A DNA stretch of 64,000 bases from Erodium maritimum (Eukaryota; Streptophyta; Magnoliopsida; Geraniales; Geraniaceae): contig OY997593.1 of the NCBI GenBank assembly GCA_963921825.1, forward strand, positions 49,460,039 to 49,524,038. Reading direction: 5' to 3'. Shown one piece after another: positions 48,746-60,651 of the stretch; the first letter of the stretch is position 1, and each line of letters starts with the position of its first letter. The notes beneath the pieces are model-generated. The model searched no databases. It worked only from the letters and a program-made list of their open reading frames with translations, and was not told where the DNA came from. The translations under genes and the position numbers were made by a program.

Positions 48746-49564
48746 AGTACTGATTTTTTGAGCTGATTTTTTCCAACTTGCTTGCTGTAAATTTTTATCA
48801 AAGTGTTGATTTTTGCACTAAGCCTTTTAATTTAATTTTTTTTGCATGTATGTGTGTATACTTGTTTGATAACATGATTTACATACTTGCATGTTGAACT
48901 AATGCATGAAAAATGGTGATTTTCAAACTAAAATAAAATGTGATATTTTTGGAAAAAGTTTAATTTTCGGGGTCACGAGACCGGGACTCTCGGGGAGCCG
49001 ATCCCATGAACGGACGGGGCTCCGTTAGACGGAGCTAGGCCGAGTCGTGACTATTGGATAGTAGGAACGCTGGGGCTAAACCGTTTGGTGAGTTGTGACG
49101 AGGTTGGAACCGTCATGATGATCCCCAAAATTGAACATTCGAAAAATTTAGTTTTGAAACAGTTTCGATAAACTGAGAATTAATTTTCGAAACTTTGAAT
49201 TAATTAAAATCAATCATAATACGTTGTTTGAAAACATGGTGTTTGATAACACACTGTATGATGTGATGGCTTTCATGATGTACGTAATAGCCTCGGGTAG
49301 TTTAATTATCGCTTTTCTCGGCCTGCGTGCCGATAGTGTTAGCATGTAATTATTCTTTTAAAGGCGTGGTCGTCGTACCACTTATTTGTAACAATTATTA
49401 TTTCCCAACCCGCGAGTCGTGTATTTAATTGTAACCGCTAAGGTCGACTTGATTCGGTGGACCTCAAGAGGCGAGTGGGAGACCGCAAGAAACGACTTGC
49501 AGTTGGCGGACATCAAGAGGCGAGTGGGAGAGCCACGTCGTCGGCTTGAAGTCGGAGAAGCTCA
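48746..49564 (+). other. Probable Copia C 5' untranslated/leader sequence
   Basis: Non-coding sequence that follows the shortened 5' LTR, with a repeated CATCAAGAGGCGAGTGGGAG / CCTCAAGAGGCGAGTGGGAG near 49465 and 49510. Removing the solo LTR at 49565-52990 joins it to 52991-53349, consistent with one pre-existing sequence. Assignment to Copia C, not to another element, is an inference. Confidence 0.45.
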
Positions 49565-51332
49565 TGTAATAACCATTCCCGGTCAACGCCAGTCAAACCT
49601 GCGAAAAACAGGAAAATTTTAAATTTTAAGACTAACAGTTAAGTGAACCTAAAATGACCCCGAGTGTCATACCAGACTTAAGTTGACCCCGTTATTGACC
49701 AAAGTGAGTTCCGGGGGACTCAGGGCAACTTTCTGATCAATTTGGGAAATGTTGACTTTTCTCTGTAAAAGTCAACCGAGCGACGTTTTGGTCCATTCGA
49801 GGACCGTTTTGGATCCAAAAAGCTTAGCCGTCGTCGCAGCGGTCTTAGTTGAGCCGTTTCCTTGTAGCCCGTCAAGTTTCGTAATTTCTTGGGAAAAGTG
49901 CCCGTTCGGGGCCCGAAACGTCCGTTTTTCGCGAATCTGATTGGAAAATATCTAGTAGATATTTTTCAAAAAGGTGTGGGACCCACCTTGCCACTTGTCC
50001 AACAAATGGTGGTGTTAGTTTTTGGGGGAAAATGAGTGGTGTGGGGCATTATGTGGCCGGCCACCTATACAAAAAAAGAAAGAAAAGAAAATACAAAATA
50101 GAGTTAGTTGTTTTAGAAGAGGAAGAGAGAGTTTAGAGAGAGAAGAAGAAGAAGAAGAAGAAGAGAGAAGGAGAAAGAAGTTAGGGTTAGGAGAGATTGA
50201 GCCCTTGGATCGTCTCAAGACAAGGAGCAAGCATCGTCCCCTCGTCTTCCTCTACGGTTTGTACTAAACCGATCGTTGTTTTGGTAATTTTCAAATGTTA
50301 GGGTTTGTGTAAAACTATTAGTTTAGGGTGTAATGAGGTTGGGGGAATTGTTGGAGACGTTTTGGAGGTGTTTGGAGGCGAAGATGCACGTTTTCCGGTG
50401 ACCGGAGGCTCGGGAGGAGCTCCGGCCACCGTGGGTGGTGGCCGGCCGGCCATGGGTGGCTGGCCGGCCATGGGTGGCTGGCCGGAGCTGGGACCAGCCA
50501 CCACCATGGTGGCCGAGCCCCACTTTGAGCCCTAGGGCCTACGGCCAAGTGGGTCGGGTGGGGCCCACATGCTCGGGTGCTCGGGTTTTATCGTTTGGGT
50601 GGTTTAAAACGTTCCCCGGACCATTTATCCTTAACCGAATCGAAAATTGGAATTAAATTGGAGAAGTTGTAATTTATCGGGTTTTAGAAACTTTAAACGT
50701 CATTTAATTGACTCGGGAGTTGGAATTCGATTCGGGCAAGTACATTGGGACCCTTGAATTGTTCTAAGACCGTAGAAATGAAAACGCGAATTTTTGGAGC
50801 CCCGGAAGGGCATTTACAAAACCCGGGCAGATTCGCCATGACGGGCGAATCGGGCCTTGACGGGTCCCTTATCGACAATGTCGAGTATTTGGGGAGTTTG
50901 GGAGTGATCGACATTGTCGGGGTTAAGTTTGGGCATCGAGTTTAATGATTTTCAGTTTATTCCTGCGAGTTGTTAAGTGCCTTAAATTGTGTTCTTTTAG
51001 ATCGTGCCACGGACCAAGGCAAGGGAAAGCTGGGTGAGTGACTGAGATCATCACCGGAGCTCGTTGGTTGACTTTTGGGAGAACACGCACGAGGTAGGGA
51101 AAAGTAGCCGGATCTCGGCCCTGATTAGGGAAAGTTAACAGTAGAATTGCATGTGACACCGGGGTGTCGTGGGTTGAGTAGGTTTATTTAAATATTATAG
51201 AACCATGATACGGGATTGTAGTGAATACGAGAAAGCATGTGACACTTAGTAGTGTCGTAGGAACAGAGAACTTAGCAATATTAGAATTACTGGAGGCATA
51301 TGACCATGCCCGGAGGTTGACTGTTTAATTTA

Positions 51333-52080
51333 TGTCTTGGGTGGCCATGAGAGCCCGTGTAGTATTGTTTATGTCTTGGGTGGCCATGAGAGCCCGTGTA
51401 TTATTGTTGATGTCTTGGGTGGCCATGAGAGCCCGTGTAGTATTGTTGATGTCTTGGGTGGCCATGAGAGCCCGTGTATTATTGTCGAGTCTTGGGTGGC
51501 CATGAGAGCACGTGGCATTATTGTTGGTGTTTTGGGTGGCCGTGAGTGCCCGTGGGGTTGTGAACCCGTACTTTACCATTGGAGTCTTGGGTGGCCATGA
51601 GGGCCCGTGGGGTTGTTGAACCCATGTCTTTACCTTTGGTGTTTTGGGTGGCCATGAGTGCCCGTGGGGTTGTTGAACCCGTGTCTTTACCTTTGGGGTT
51701 TTGGGAGGCCGTGAGTGCCCGTGGGGTTGTTGAACCCGTGTCATTATTGTTGGTAGTTTTGAGAGGCCGTGAGTTCCTGTAGGGTTATTGAGCCCGTGAG
51801 TTACTGTTTGTGTGTCTTGGGAGGCCGTGAGTGACTGTAGGGTTGTTGAGCCCGTGAGTTACTATTTGTGTGTCTTGGGAGGCCGTTAGTGCCTGTGGGG
51901 TTGTTGAGCCCGTGAGTGACTGTTGGTAGTTTTGAGAGACCGTGAGTGCCCGTGGGGTTGTTGAGCCCGTGAGTTACTGTTGGTGTGTCTTGGGAGGCCG
52001 TGAGTGCCTGTGGGGTTGTTGAGTCCGAGTTTTACTGTTGGTGTCTTGGTGGCCATGAGTGCCTGTGAGTGTTGAACCTG
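51333..52080. repeat. ~39-bp tandem array with a diverged downstream part in solo LTR copy 1
   Basis: Units begin GTCTTGGGTGGCCATGAGAG and are regular, with 39-40 bp period, for about five copies. They then grade into longer units with GTTGTTGAACCCGTG between them. The same array is short in copy 2 and differently expanded in copy 3. Confidence 0.93.
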
Positions 52081-52139
52081 TGTTGTTACTGGTTGTTGAA
52101 CTTGCTTGTGATTGTGATTGTGATTGTGATTGCGGATCA

Positions 52140-52370
52140 CGGTAGGTTGCAAGCATTCGTTGGCTGGCCTGACTTAGTTTGAGTATCAACAGGTTGCAAG
52201 CATTCTTTGGCTGGCCTGATCCGAGTTTGAGTATCACAGGTTGTAAGCATTCTTGGCTAGCCTGATCCGATTTTGAGTATCAACAGGTTGCAAGCATTCT
52301 TTGGCTGGCCTGATCCGAGTTTGAGTATCACAGGTTGTAAGCATTCTTGGCTAGCCTGATCCGTGTTCGT
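52140..52370. repeat. Tandem ~45-bp repeats with CAGGTTGCAAGCATTC units in solo LTR copy 1
   Basis: Five units of CAGGTTG(C/T)AAGCATTC plus GGCTGGCCTGATCCGAGTTT, with two alternating variants. Copy 2 has two diverged units at 55490-55545. Copy 3 has the corresponding 48-bp array. Confidence 0.88.
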
Positions 52371-52695
52371 ATGAGTGGGAGATGGGTTACTGAGCAGCTG
52401 GTATGCGATCCTTTGTGATCTTGTTTGGTGTGCGATCCTTGTGATCTTGTTTGGTGTGCGATCCTTTGTGATCTTGGGTGCTGCGTGGTGGTCTTTTGAG
52501 TCTTGGGAAGAGGTTGTCAATCGTTGTGTCGGGTCTACTTACGTGTTTGAGTGCTGAGTCGTTCGAGGAAGGTCACCGTGGGTGTTGTCAGTCGGAGTAC
52601 TTGAGTTGGGGACAGTGATCCCCGGAGTTGAGTTTGTTGTGGGTGTTACCGGCATTGTCTGCTAATTATGCCGTAGTCAGTCTGTTATCTGTAGT

Positions 52696-52713
52696 GGTGA
52701 GCGAACGCTCACC
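52696..52713 (+). other. Conserved LTR inverted repeat (family A copy 1)
   Basis: GGTGAGCGAACGCTCACC, two 8-bp arms with AA between. It is 277 bp before the LTR end and followed by CCTAGCTGCTTTTCCTACAG|GT. Confidence 0.9.
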
Positions 52714-52990
52714 CCTAGCTGCTTTTCCTACAGGTACTGATCACAGGACGGACTAGGTGAGCTCTCGAAGCTTGTGGAGCTAGGTGCGGAGTCCGGGTTG
52801 TTGTCTTTTGAGTCTAATGACGGATACCTTGTACTTTTGTCCACGTGTTGGGACATATTTTAAGTTGTAAGTATTATTTTGATTAATTAAGTGGAGATTT
52901 TAAAGTGTTTATCCAAAACAGGTTTCATTTTTTTATTGTTTTAAAATGTTCGCGTCCCTAGTTCGGTTTTACTGAAATTGGGGCGTGACA

Positions 52991-53349
52991 GCTCAAGACC
53001 GGGCTGGCAATAGTTTTGGGGCTATGACATACACGTTTACTTAATTGTTACTTGGTTTAATTATGCATGGTTGTTTCGCTAGAATGCATGTTTAGATTTA
53101 ATTACCAAGCAAATCACCTCACATGCAAAGATAAAATCGGTTTTAATTTGTTTGTTTGTGAGCCCTTGAACAGTCTTTACATTAGATGTAGTAGACGAGT
53201 TCGAAGGAAGAATTACATTGGATGCAATTGGAGGCATCATTACATTTGGAATGTAGTTGATGTGCTCATCGCATCTAGGATGTGACAAAAGTTCAAACAC
53301 AACCGGACAAGTAAAAACGGGTCATGTCCGATACCTCCCAATTCTCAAC
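52991..53349 (+). other. Copia C leader segment between two solo LTRs
   Basis: Non-coding sequence of 359 bp, continuous with 48746-49564 and with 56266 onward once the two solo LTRs are removed. No ORF of note. Confidence 0.5.
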
Positions 53350-55063
53350 TGTAATAACCACTCCCGGTCAACGCCAGTCAAACCTACGAAAAACAGGAAA
53401 ATTTAAAAAATTTCAAGACAGACCCTTAATTGAACCTAAAATGACCCCGAGGGTCATACCGGACTATAGTTGACTCCGATATCGACCAAAGTGAGTTCCG
53501 GGGGACTAGGGCAACTTTCTGATCAATTTGGGAAATGTTGACTTTTCGCTGGAAAAGTCAACAGAGCGACGTTTTGGTCCATTCGAGGACCGTTTTGGAT
53601 CCAAAAAGCTTAGCCGTCGTCGCAGTGGTCTTCGTTGAGCCGTTTCCTTGTATCCCGTCAAGTTTCGTAATTTCTTGGGAAAAGTGTCCGTTCGGGGCCC
53701 GAAACGTCCGATTTTCGCGAATCTGATTGGAAAATATCTAGTAGATATTTTTCCAAAAGGTGTGGGACCCACCTTGCCACTTGTCCAACAAGTGGTGGTG
53801 TTAGTTTTGGGGGTAAAAGGGAAGATGAACCCTTATAGGGTTCGGCCAAGGGTTAAATCAAAAGAAAAAAAAAATAGAAAAAAGGAGAAGAGAGGGTTTA
53901 GAGAGAGAAGGAGAAGAAGGAGAGAGAAGCTAGGGTTTGGTGTCCACTATTCACGTCTTCCACCCTTGGATCGTCTCAAAGCTTGGAGATTCACACTCCC
54001 CTCGTCTTCCTCTACGGTATACACCAAACCGATCTTCGATTTGTCATTTTCTAAATTTAGGTTTTGGTTTGAAACTATTAGTTTAAGGTTGTTTTGATGT
54101 TGGGGGAGTGTTGGAGACGTTTGGAGGTGAAGGAGAACGTTTTCCGGCGACCGGGAGCTCGGGAGGAGCTACGGCCACCATAGGGGGTGGCCGGCAACTA
54201 TGAGGGCTGGCTGGCCGGAGCTAGGGCCGGCCACCACCATGGTGGGCCGGGCCCACTTGAACCCTAGGACCCACGGCCAAGTTGGGCCGGGCGGGGCCCA
54301 CGTGCTCGGGTGCTCGGGTTTTGTGTTCGGGTTGTTTAGAACGTTCCCCGGACCATTTATCCACAACCGAATCGAAAATTGGATTTAAAATGCGAAAGTT
54401 GTAATTATCGGGTTTAGAAACTTTAAACGTTAATTAATTGACTCGGAAGTCGGAATTCGATTCCGTCGAGTGCATAGGAACCCTTGAATTATTCTAAGAC
54501 CGTAAAAACGAAAACGGGAATTTTCGGAGCCCCGGAAGGGCGTTTCCAAAACCCGGGCAGATTCGCTATGTCGGGCGAATCGGGCCTTTACGGGTCCCTT
54601 ATCGACAATGTCGAGTATTTGGGGAGTTTGGGAGTGATCGACATTGTCGGGGTTAAGTTTGGGCATCGAGTTTAATGATTTTCAGTTTATTCCTGCGAGT
54701 TGTTAAGTGCCTTAAATTGTGTTCTTTTAGATCGTGCCACGGACCAAGGCAAGGGAAAGCTGGGTGAGTGACTGAGATCATCACCGGAGCTCGTTGGTTG
54801 ACTTTTGGGAGAACACGCACGAGGTAGGGAAAAGTAGCCGGATCTCGGCCCTGATTAGGGAAAGTTAACAGTAGAATTGCATGTGACACCGGGGTGTCGT
54901 GGGTTGAGTAGGTTTATTTAAATATTATAGAACCATGATACGGGATTGTAGTGAATACGAGAAAGCATGTGACACTTAGTAGTGTCGTAGGAACAGAGAA
55001 CTTGTCAATATTAGAATTACTGGAGGCATATGACCATGCCCGGAGGTTGTTTGTTTAACTTAT

Positions 55064-55262
55064 GTTTTGGGTGGCCATGAGAGCCCGTACTTTACTGGTT
55101 GTGTCTTGGGTGGCCATGAGAGCCCGTGTTTTATTATTGGTGTCTTGGGTGGCCATGAGAGCCCGTGTTTTATTATTGGTGTCTTGGGTGGCCATGAGAG
55201 CCCGTGTTTTATTGTTGGTGTCTTGGGTGGCCATGAGAGCCCGTGTTTTACTGTTGGGATGT
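55064..55262. repeat. 39-bp tandem repeat, five copies, in solo LTR copy 2
   Basis: Units TCTTGGGTGGCCATGAGAGC plus CCGTGTTTTATTATTGGTG. Because 39 is divisible by three, open frames of 70-90 aa on both strands are by-products. Confidence 0.94.
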
Positions 55263-55974
55263 CTTGGGAGGCCGTGAGTGCCCGTGGGGTTGTTGAACCC
55301 GAGTTTTTACCGTTGGAGTCTTGAGTGGCCATGAGTTCCTGTGGAGTGTTGAACTGGTCTTGTTACTGTTTGTTGAACCTTTCTTGTGATTGTGATTGCG
55401 AGTGCCCGAGGTTAGTGACCCGACTTCGTGTCGGGAAGTCGTGTGGAATTTGGCTGGCTTACGAGTTCGAGTCTCGGTAAGTTGCGAGCATTCTTTAGCT
55501 AGCCTGATCCGTGTTCGAGTCTCGGCAGGTTGTGAGCATTTGAAGGCGATGAGAGGGCAGCTCCCCTTCCGACTAGCTATCGGAAAAGTAGCGCTGTATA
55601 TAACGCCAACATGTCGACCGCCTGGAGCCTGACAGTGATAGGTAAAGCGCGTGGGGCAGGCTCGAGCCCAGCCGGTTAGCAACCGACACTGAGCAGCTGG
55701 TAGGAATGCGATCCTTTGTGATCTTGTTTGGTGTGCGATCCTTGGTGATCTGGTTTGGTGTTGCGTAGTATTATGTCGTGTCTTTGGAGGAGGTCGTCGA
55801 TGGTTGTGTCGGGTTTACATTACGAGTCCGAGAGTTGAGTCTGTTGAGGAAGGTAACGGGTTGTGTGTCAGTTGAGTACTTGAGTTTGGGGATTGTAGTC
55901 CCGGTGTTGGGTTTGGTTTTGGTGTTACCGGTATTGTCTGCTAAGTATGCCGTAATCAGTCTGTTATTCGTGGT

Positions 55975-55992
55975 GGTGAGCGAACGCTCACC
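55975..55992 (+). other. Conserved LTR inverted repeat (family A copy 2)
   Basis: GGTGAGCGAACGCTCACC, identical to copy 1, 273 bp before the LTR end, followed by CCTAGCTGCTTTTCCGACATG; here the CAG|GT acceptor-like site is mutated to CAT|GT. Confidence 0.9.
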
Positions 55993-56636
55993 CCTAGCTG
56001 CTTTTCCGACATGTACTGATCACAGGACCGACTAGGTGAGCTCTCGAAGCTTGAGGAGCTGAGATCGGGGTCCGGGTTTTATCTTTTGAGTCTACTGACG
56101 GATACCATGTACCTTGTCCATTTGTTGGGACGTTTTTGAGTTGTAAATATTATTTTGATTAATTAAATGGCGATTTTAAAGTGTTGATTCAAAACAGGTT
56201 TCAAATGTTTTATGATTTTAAATGTTCGCGTCCCGAGTTCGGTTTACTGAAATTGGGGCGTGACATCAACGGCTTACTACTTCTCCGTCCTATGGTTGTC
56301 GTGCGCATTAACGGAGCACCTGTACTGTGACGAGACATAGTTGAAAATTGGTGGACCCGACTACGATTCTCAACCTGAGGTTGAGCTAGGGTATCAGATA
56401 GGGCAAGCCATGTACATGAGTACATACCCTAGCCAAGAGTCATATTGGATGTGATTGGATGGAGTCCTACCTATATATCTCGATTAAGTGGTGAGAATTA
56501 GTTCATCGTGATTGGGTGAATCAAGGATCTTGGTTTTAGATTCGAAAGGTTTAGCATCGATTGTTGGTGTTTAAACTGGATCTTTATAAAATTTATTCAT
56601 TTTACGGATTGAATTTTTTTTATCGTGTAGATCAAA

Positions 56637-59600
56637 TGGAAAATACATCAGTGAACAATGGTAGTTTTCCACTAAAACCCATTCTTGACAAGGTCAAGCT
56701 TAATGGGACAAACTACCTGGACTGGGATAGAAACTTGAGGATAATCCTCAAATTCGAACGCAAGGAATATGTCCTACACCAGGCTTTCCCTGAGGAGCCA
56801 GCTAATAACGCTACAAGGGTCGTTAATGATGTAGACCTAAAGCACCGTAGCGATGCCATTGATGTAGCGTGTATTATGCCAGGCTAGATGGAGTCTAATA
56901 TCCAGGAGCAGTTCGTGAAGTACTATGAGGATCCCAATACTTTAATGGGGGTCATAAAAGGTATGTTCAAGGAGAGAGCATGTATCGAACGGTACAATAT
57001 CCTCAATGAATTTCTCTCTTGCAAAATTTCAACGGGGAGCTCCGTGGGTCCTCATGTTCTAAAGATGAAGGTGCATCTCGAACATCTTAATAGACTGGGT
57101 CTTAAGATTGAAAACGAGATGGCAGCGGACATGGTTTTGCGTTCCCTTCCTCGTGCGTATGATGGGTTTTTCATGAACTACCACATGCATGATATGGACA
57201 ACAGGACAAGACCATCTCAAAGTTGCACAACATGCTGGTAACTGCTGAAAAGAGCGTCAGGGATTAGGGATCCAAGGATGTTCTGATGGTCAGACAGGGA
57301 AACAGTTTCAAGAACAAGGGAACTGTTAGTGGCAATGGCAAGGCCCCTATGCACTTGGAAGGGAATATAAGGCATCCGAGGTGTCCTAACCCTCCAAAGA
57401 CCGGGGAGTCCTCAAGGAAAGGGAAGAAGATCAAGAATGTATGCTTTTACTGTCAACAACCTGGTCACTGAAAGAAACATTGCAGGAAGTTTCTAGATGA
57501 TCTGAAGAAGGGTAGTGGGACTGCGCCTTCATCATGTATTTACTTTATAGAGCTAAATCTCACTTCTTCCAAAGATTCATGACTATTGGATAACGGGGGA
57601 TGAATCTCACATTTGCACTAATGTGCAATGGCTGAAAGAGGAGACGCTTGAAGAAGAACGAGGTGGACCTCAGAGTGGGCAACAAGACCAGAGTCGTAGC
57701 GACTGATGTAGGATCCATTAGTCTTCTTTTGCCAAGTGGGCTAGTTTTTTTTGAACAATGTATACTACGTACATACTTTTAGTAGGACATTGTATCTAGT
57801 TCTTTGTTGGACAAGGAAGGATACAAGTTTGATGTTGGAAATGGGATTTTCAATATTTTATGCTAGTGCCACATTGGTTAGAGGATTGTAAATATTAGAT
57901 ATGGATAACAATGCCTCAAGCTTTATATATAATGTAAATACCAAGAGGTCTAAGTCCGACGACTTAGACCAAACTCTGTTATGGCACTGTCGTTTAGGCC
58001 ACATAAACGAGAAACACTATCAACACTTCAAAAGTGCGGACTTCTTAGTCCATTCGAATTCCATTCGATTGATAGATGCGAATCATGTATGATGGACAAA
58101 TTGACCAAAGCGCCCTTCATCGGTCGCGATGAAAGGGCGGGTGACTTATTGGGGCTAATACACTCGGATGTATGTGGACCAATAAATACACTTGCCATGA
58201 GAGGTTTTAGCTACTTTATCACATTTACTGACGACTTTAGTAAATTTGGTTATGTCTAGTTGATGGGGAATAAGTCTGAAGCTTTTGATAAATTTAAAGA
58301 GTTTAAGACTGAAGTAGAAAACCAGCTCGGGAAAAGTATTAAGGCACTTCGATCGGATCGAGGTGGAGAATACTTGACCATAGAGTTTTTGGGTCATCTA
58401 ATAGAAAGTGGGATCCATGGACTCCTCCCGGAACACCGCAGTTGAATGATGTGTCCGAACGGAGAAATCAAACTTTATTGGATATGGTCCGGTCCATGAT
58501 CAGTGGGACTGATCTCCCAATCTCTTTCTAGGGTTATGCTCTATAGAGGGCCACATTCATTTTGAATCGGGCTCCAACGAAGGCTGTGGAAGGGACTCCA
58601 TTTGAGAAATGGCACGGGAGGAAGCCCGTTTTTCCCTTCTTAAATATTTGGGGTTGCGAGGCTTATGCAAAGCGATTAGTTACTACTAAGCTCGAACCAA
58701 TATTTGATAAATGCACCTTCGTTGGGCATCCAAAAGAAACAATGTGATACTACTTCTACAAACCCAACGAGAAGACGGTGTTCGTCGCTCGAGGTGGGGT
58801 CTTTTGGAAAGGGAATTTATTTCCAAAGACGTCAGTGGGAGGGTTGTACATCTGAAAGAAATTCCAGATGGTATAGATGTCTCAGAACCACTCGACAACC
58901 CAGTAGAAGAGCATGAAGTGGTCGTAGAGCAAGAACCAATTCCTACAACGATTCCAAAGGGTCCAAGGCGATCTGAAAGGGTTATTCGTCCACCTCAAGA
59001 TATGGTTTCTTTGTATCTGGAGGTGACAGTGAGCTGATGGTGGATCACGAGGATCCAACCACCTTTCGGGAAGCCGTAGATGGGCCCGACTCCGAACTAT
59101 GGCTAAGAGCCATGAGGGAATAAATGCAGTCCATGTCGGACAACCAAGTTTGGGAACTGATTGATCCCATCGATGGTGTGAGGACCATCTGATGCAAATG
59201 GATCTTCAAGGTGAAGATGGACATGGAAGGAAATCCCCAGACCTACAAAGCCAGACTGGTGGCGAAAAGTTATAGGCAAAACCAAGGGATTGACTATGAG
59301 GATACCTTCTCCCTAGTGGCTATGGTCAAATCTATCCGAATTCTTCTTGCCATAGCTGCGTACTATGATTACAAGATATAGAAAATAGATGTCAAAATCG
59401 CTTTCTTAAACGGAAGTTTATCGGAGGACGTTTATATGTCTCAACTCGGAGGTTTTGTCGATTCGAAGAATAAACGAAAGATTTGTAAGTTGTTGAAATA
59501 CATTTATGGATTGAAACAAGCTTCTCGGAGTTGGAACCTTCGTTTTGATGAAGCTGTATTTGGAGTTGGCTTTATCAAGAACAAGGATGAACCTTGCATT

Positions 59601-60619
59601 TACAAAAACGCAAATAGGAGTAAGATCACCTTTCTGGTGTTGTCTGTCGATGACATACTACTCATTGGAAACGACATCCGAACCCTGCACGAGACTAAAG
59701 CTTGGTTAGGGAAATGTTTCTCAATGAAGGACTTAGGCGATGCTGCTTATATCTTAGGGATTAAGATATATAGATATTGCACCAAGAGGGTCTTGGGTTT
59801 AAGTCAAAGCCCCTACGTGAACAAGGTATTGAGTAGGTTCTCAATGCTCGATTCCAAGAAAGGGCTCTTACCCGCATGTCATGGCACTCATCTCAACAAG
59901 ACTCATTGTCCTAAGACACCTAATGAGCTGAAAAGGATGAGTCGGATCCCATACGCCTCGGCGGTAGGGTCGATCATGTATGTCATTATTTTCACGAGAC
60001 TGGTTGTCTCATATGCCTTGAGTTGTACCAGTAGACATCAGTCTAACCCCGGTGAGGAACAATAGATAACGGTCAAGGCGATTCTTAAATATTTGAGAAG
60101 AACCAATGACGCGTTTCTAGTGTACAGAGGGAAGGATGATGCTGAGCTAGTCGTCAACAGATACGTAGACGCTAGATTCCAGACATATTCAGATGACTTT
60201 AGAAGTCAGTCAGGATATGTGTTCACGTTGAATGGCGGAGCTTTCAACTGGAAGATCGTGAAGCAAGATACCGTAGCTGACCCCACGATAGAAGCCGAGT
60301 ACATAACGGCTGTAGAGGTAACCAAGGAGGCTATGTGGGTTAGGAATTTCACGGCAGGGTTGGGTGTAACAAAAAACCCATCCAGCCTGGTGAACCTATT
60401 TTGCGACAACATTGGGCCATTGTTCAAGCTAAAGAGCCCATATCACATAACAAATCCAAATATGTACTGCGGCGGTATCACCTCATCAGAGAAATACTGA
60501 ATCGAGGCGATGTGAAGATCACGTATATTGCAACAGATGATAACATAGCCGACCCTTTGACCAATGCGCTTTCGTTACCTAATTACAAAAGGCATGTAAG
60601 GTCAATGGGAATAGATTAG
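56637..60619 (+). pseudogene. Copia C gag-pol polyprotein, full order but broken
   Basis: Gag starts MENTSVNNGSFPLKPILDKV and has LNGTNYLDWDRNLRIILKFE; the zinc knuckle is VCFYCQQPGH*KKHC, with a stop where a residue should be (57470). A protease-like LLDNG follows near 57590. The GAG-pre-integrase block is LLWHCRLGHINEKHYQHFKS (57975). Integrase has HSDVCGPINTLAMRGFSYF and ALRSDRGGEYLTIEFLG. RT has KYIYGLKQASRSWNLRFDEA (59495) and LVLSVDDILLIGNDI, with Tyr changed to Ser in YVDD (59635), then FSMKDLGDAAYILGIKIYR. RNase H has SQSGYVFTLNGGAFNWKIVK and ends YKRHVRSMGID. Stops at about 56885, 57267, 57468, 58259, 58443, 59379 and elsewhere disable it. Confidence 0.9.
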
Positions 60620-60651
60620 AGTTTAGATTGGAACTAGGGCAAGTGGGAGAT

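Larger units (their letters stand above)
49565..52990 (+). mobile_element. Solo LTR, family A copy 1 (3426 bp), TSD GCTCA
   Basis: Starts TGTAATAACCATTCCCGG and ends ATTGGGGCGTGACA. GCTCA flanks both sides (49560-49564 and 52991-52995). No internal region. It is the longest of the three copies because of its tandem arrays. It lies in the same orientation as, and 359 bp from, copy 2. Confidence 0.94.
53350..56265 (+). mobile_element. Solo LTR, family A copy 2 (2916 bp), TSD TCAAC
   Basis: Starts TGTAATAACCACTCCCGG and ends ATTGGGGCGTGACA. TCAAC flanks both sides (53345-53349 and 56266-56270). 54600-55060 is nearly identical to 50870-51330 in copy 1, so the two insertions are closely related in age or source. 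About 148 bp at 55541-55688 is not in copies 1 or 3. Confidence 0.94.

Noticed and set aside
50015-50267. Serine-rich and glutamate-rich frames near 50.1 kb
   Set aside because: They come from a GAAGAA/AGAG simple-sequence stretch in solo LTR copy 1.
51325-51744. 139-aa repetitive frame in solo LTR copy 1
   Set aside because: Product of the ~39-bp tandem array; equivalent frames appear on both strands in every copy.
51333-52360. CRISPR-like array of regular repeats
   Set aside because: Units are contiguous tandem repeats without unique spacers, inside a plant LTR.
49565-56265. One retrotransposon with 5' and 3' LTRs at 49565-52990 and 53350-56265
   Set aside because: Each LTR has its own different 5-bp target duplication and only 359 bp of non-coding sequence lies between them.
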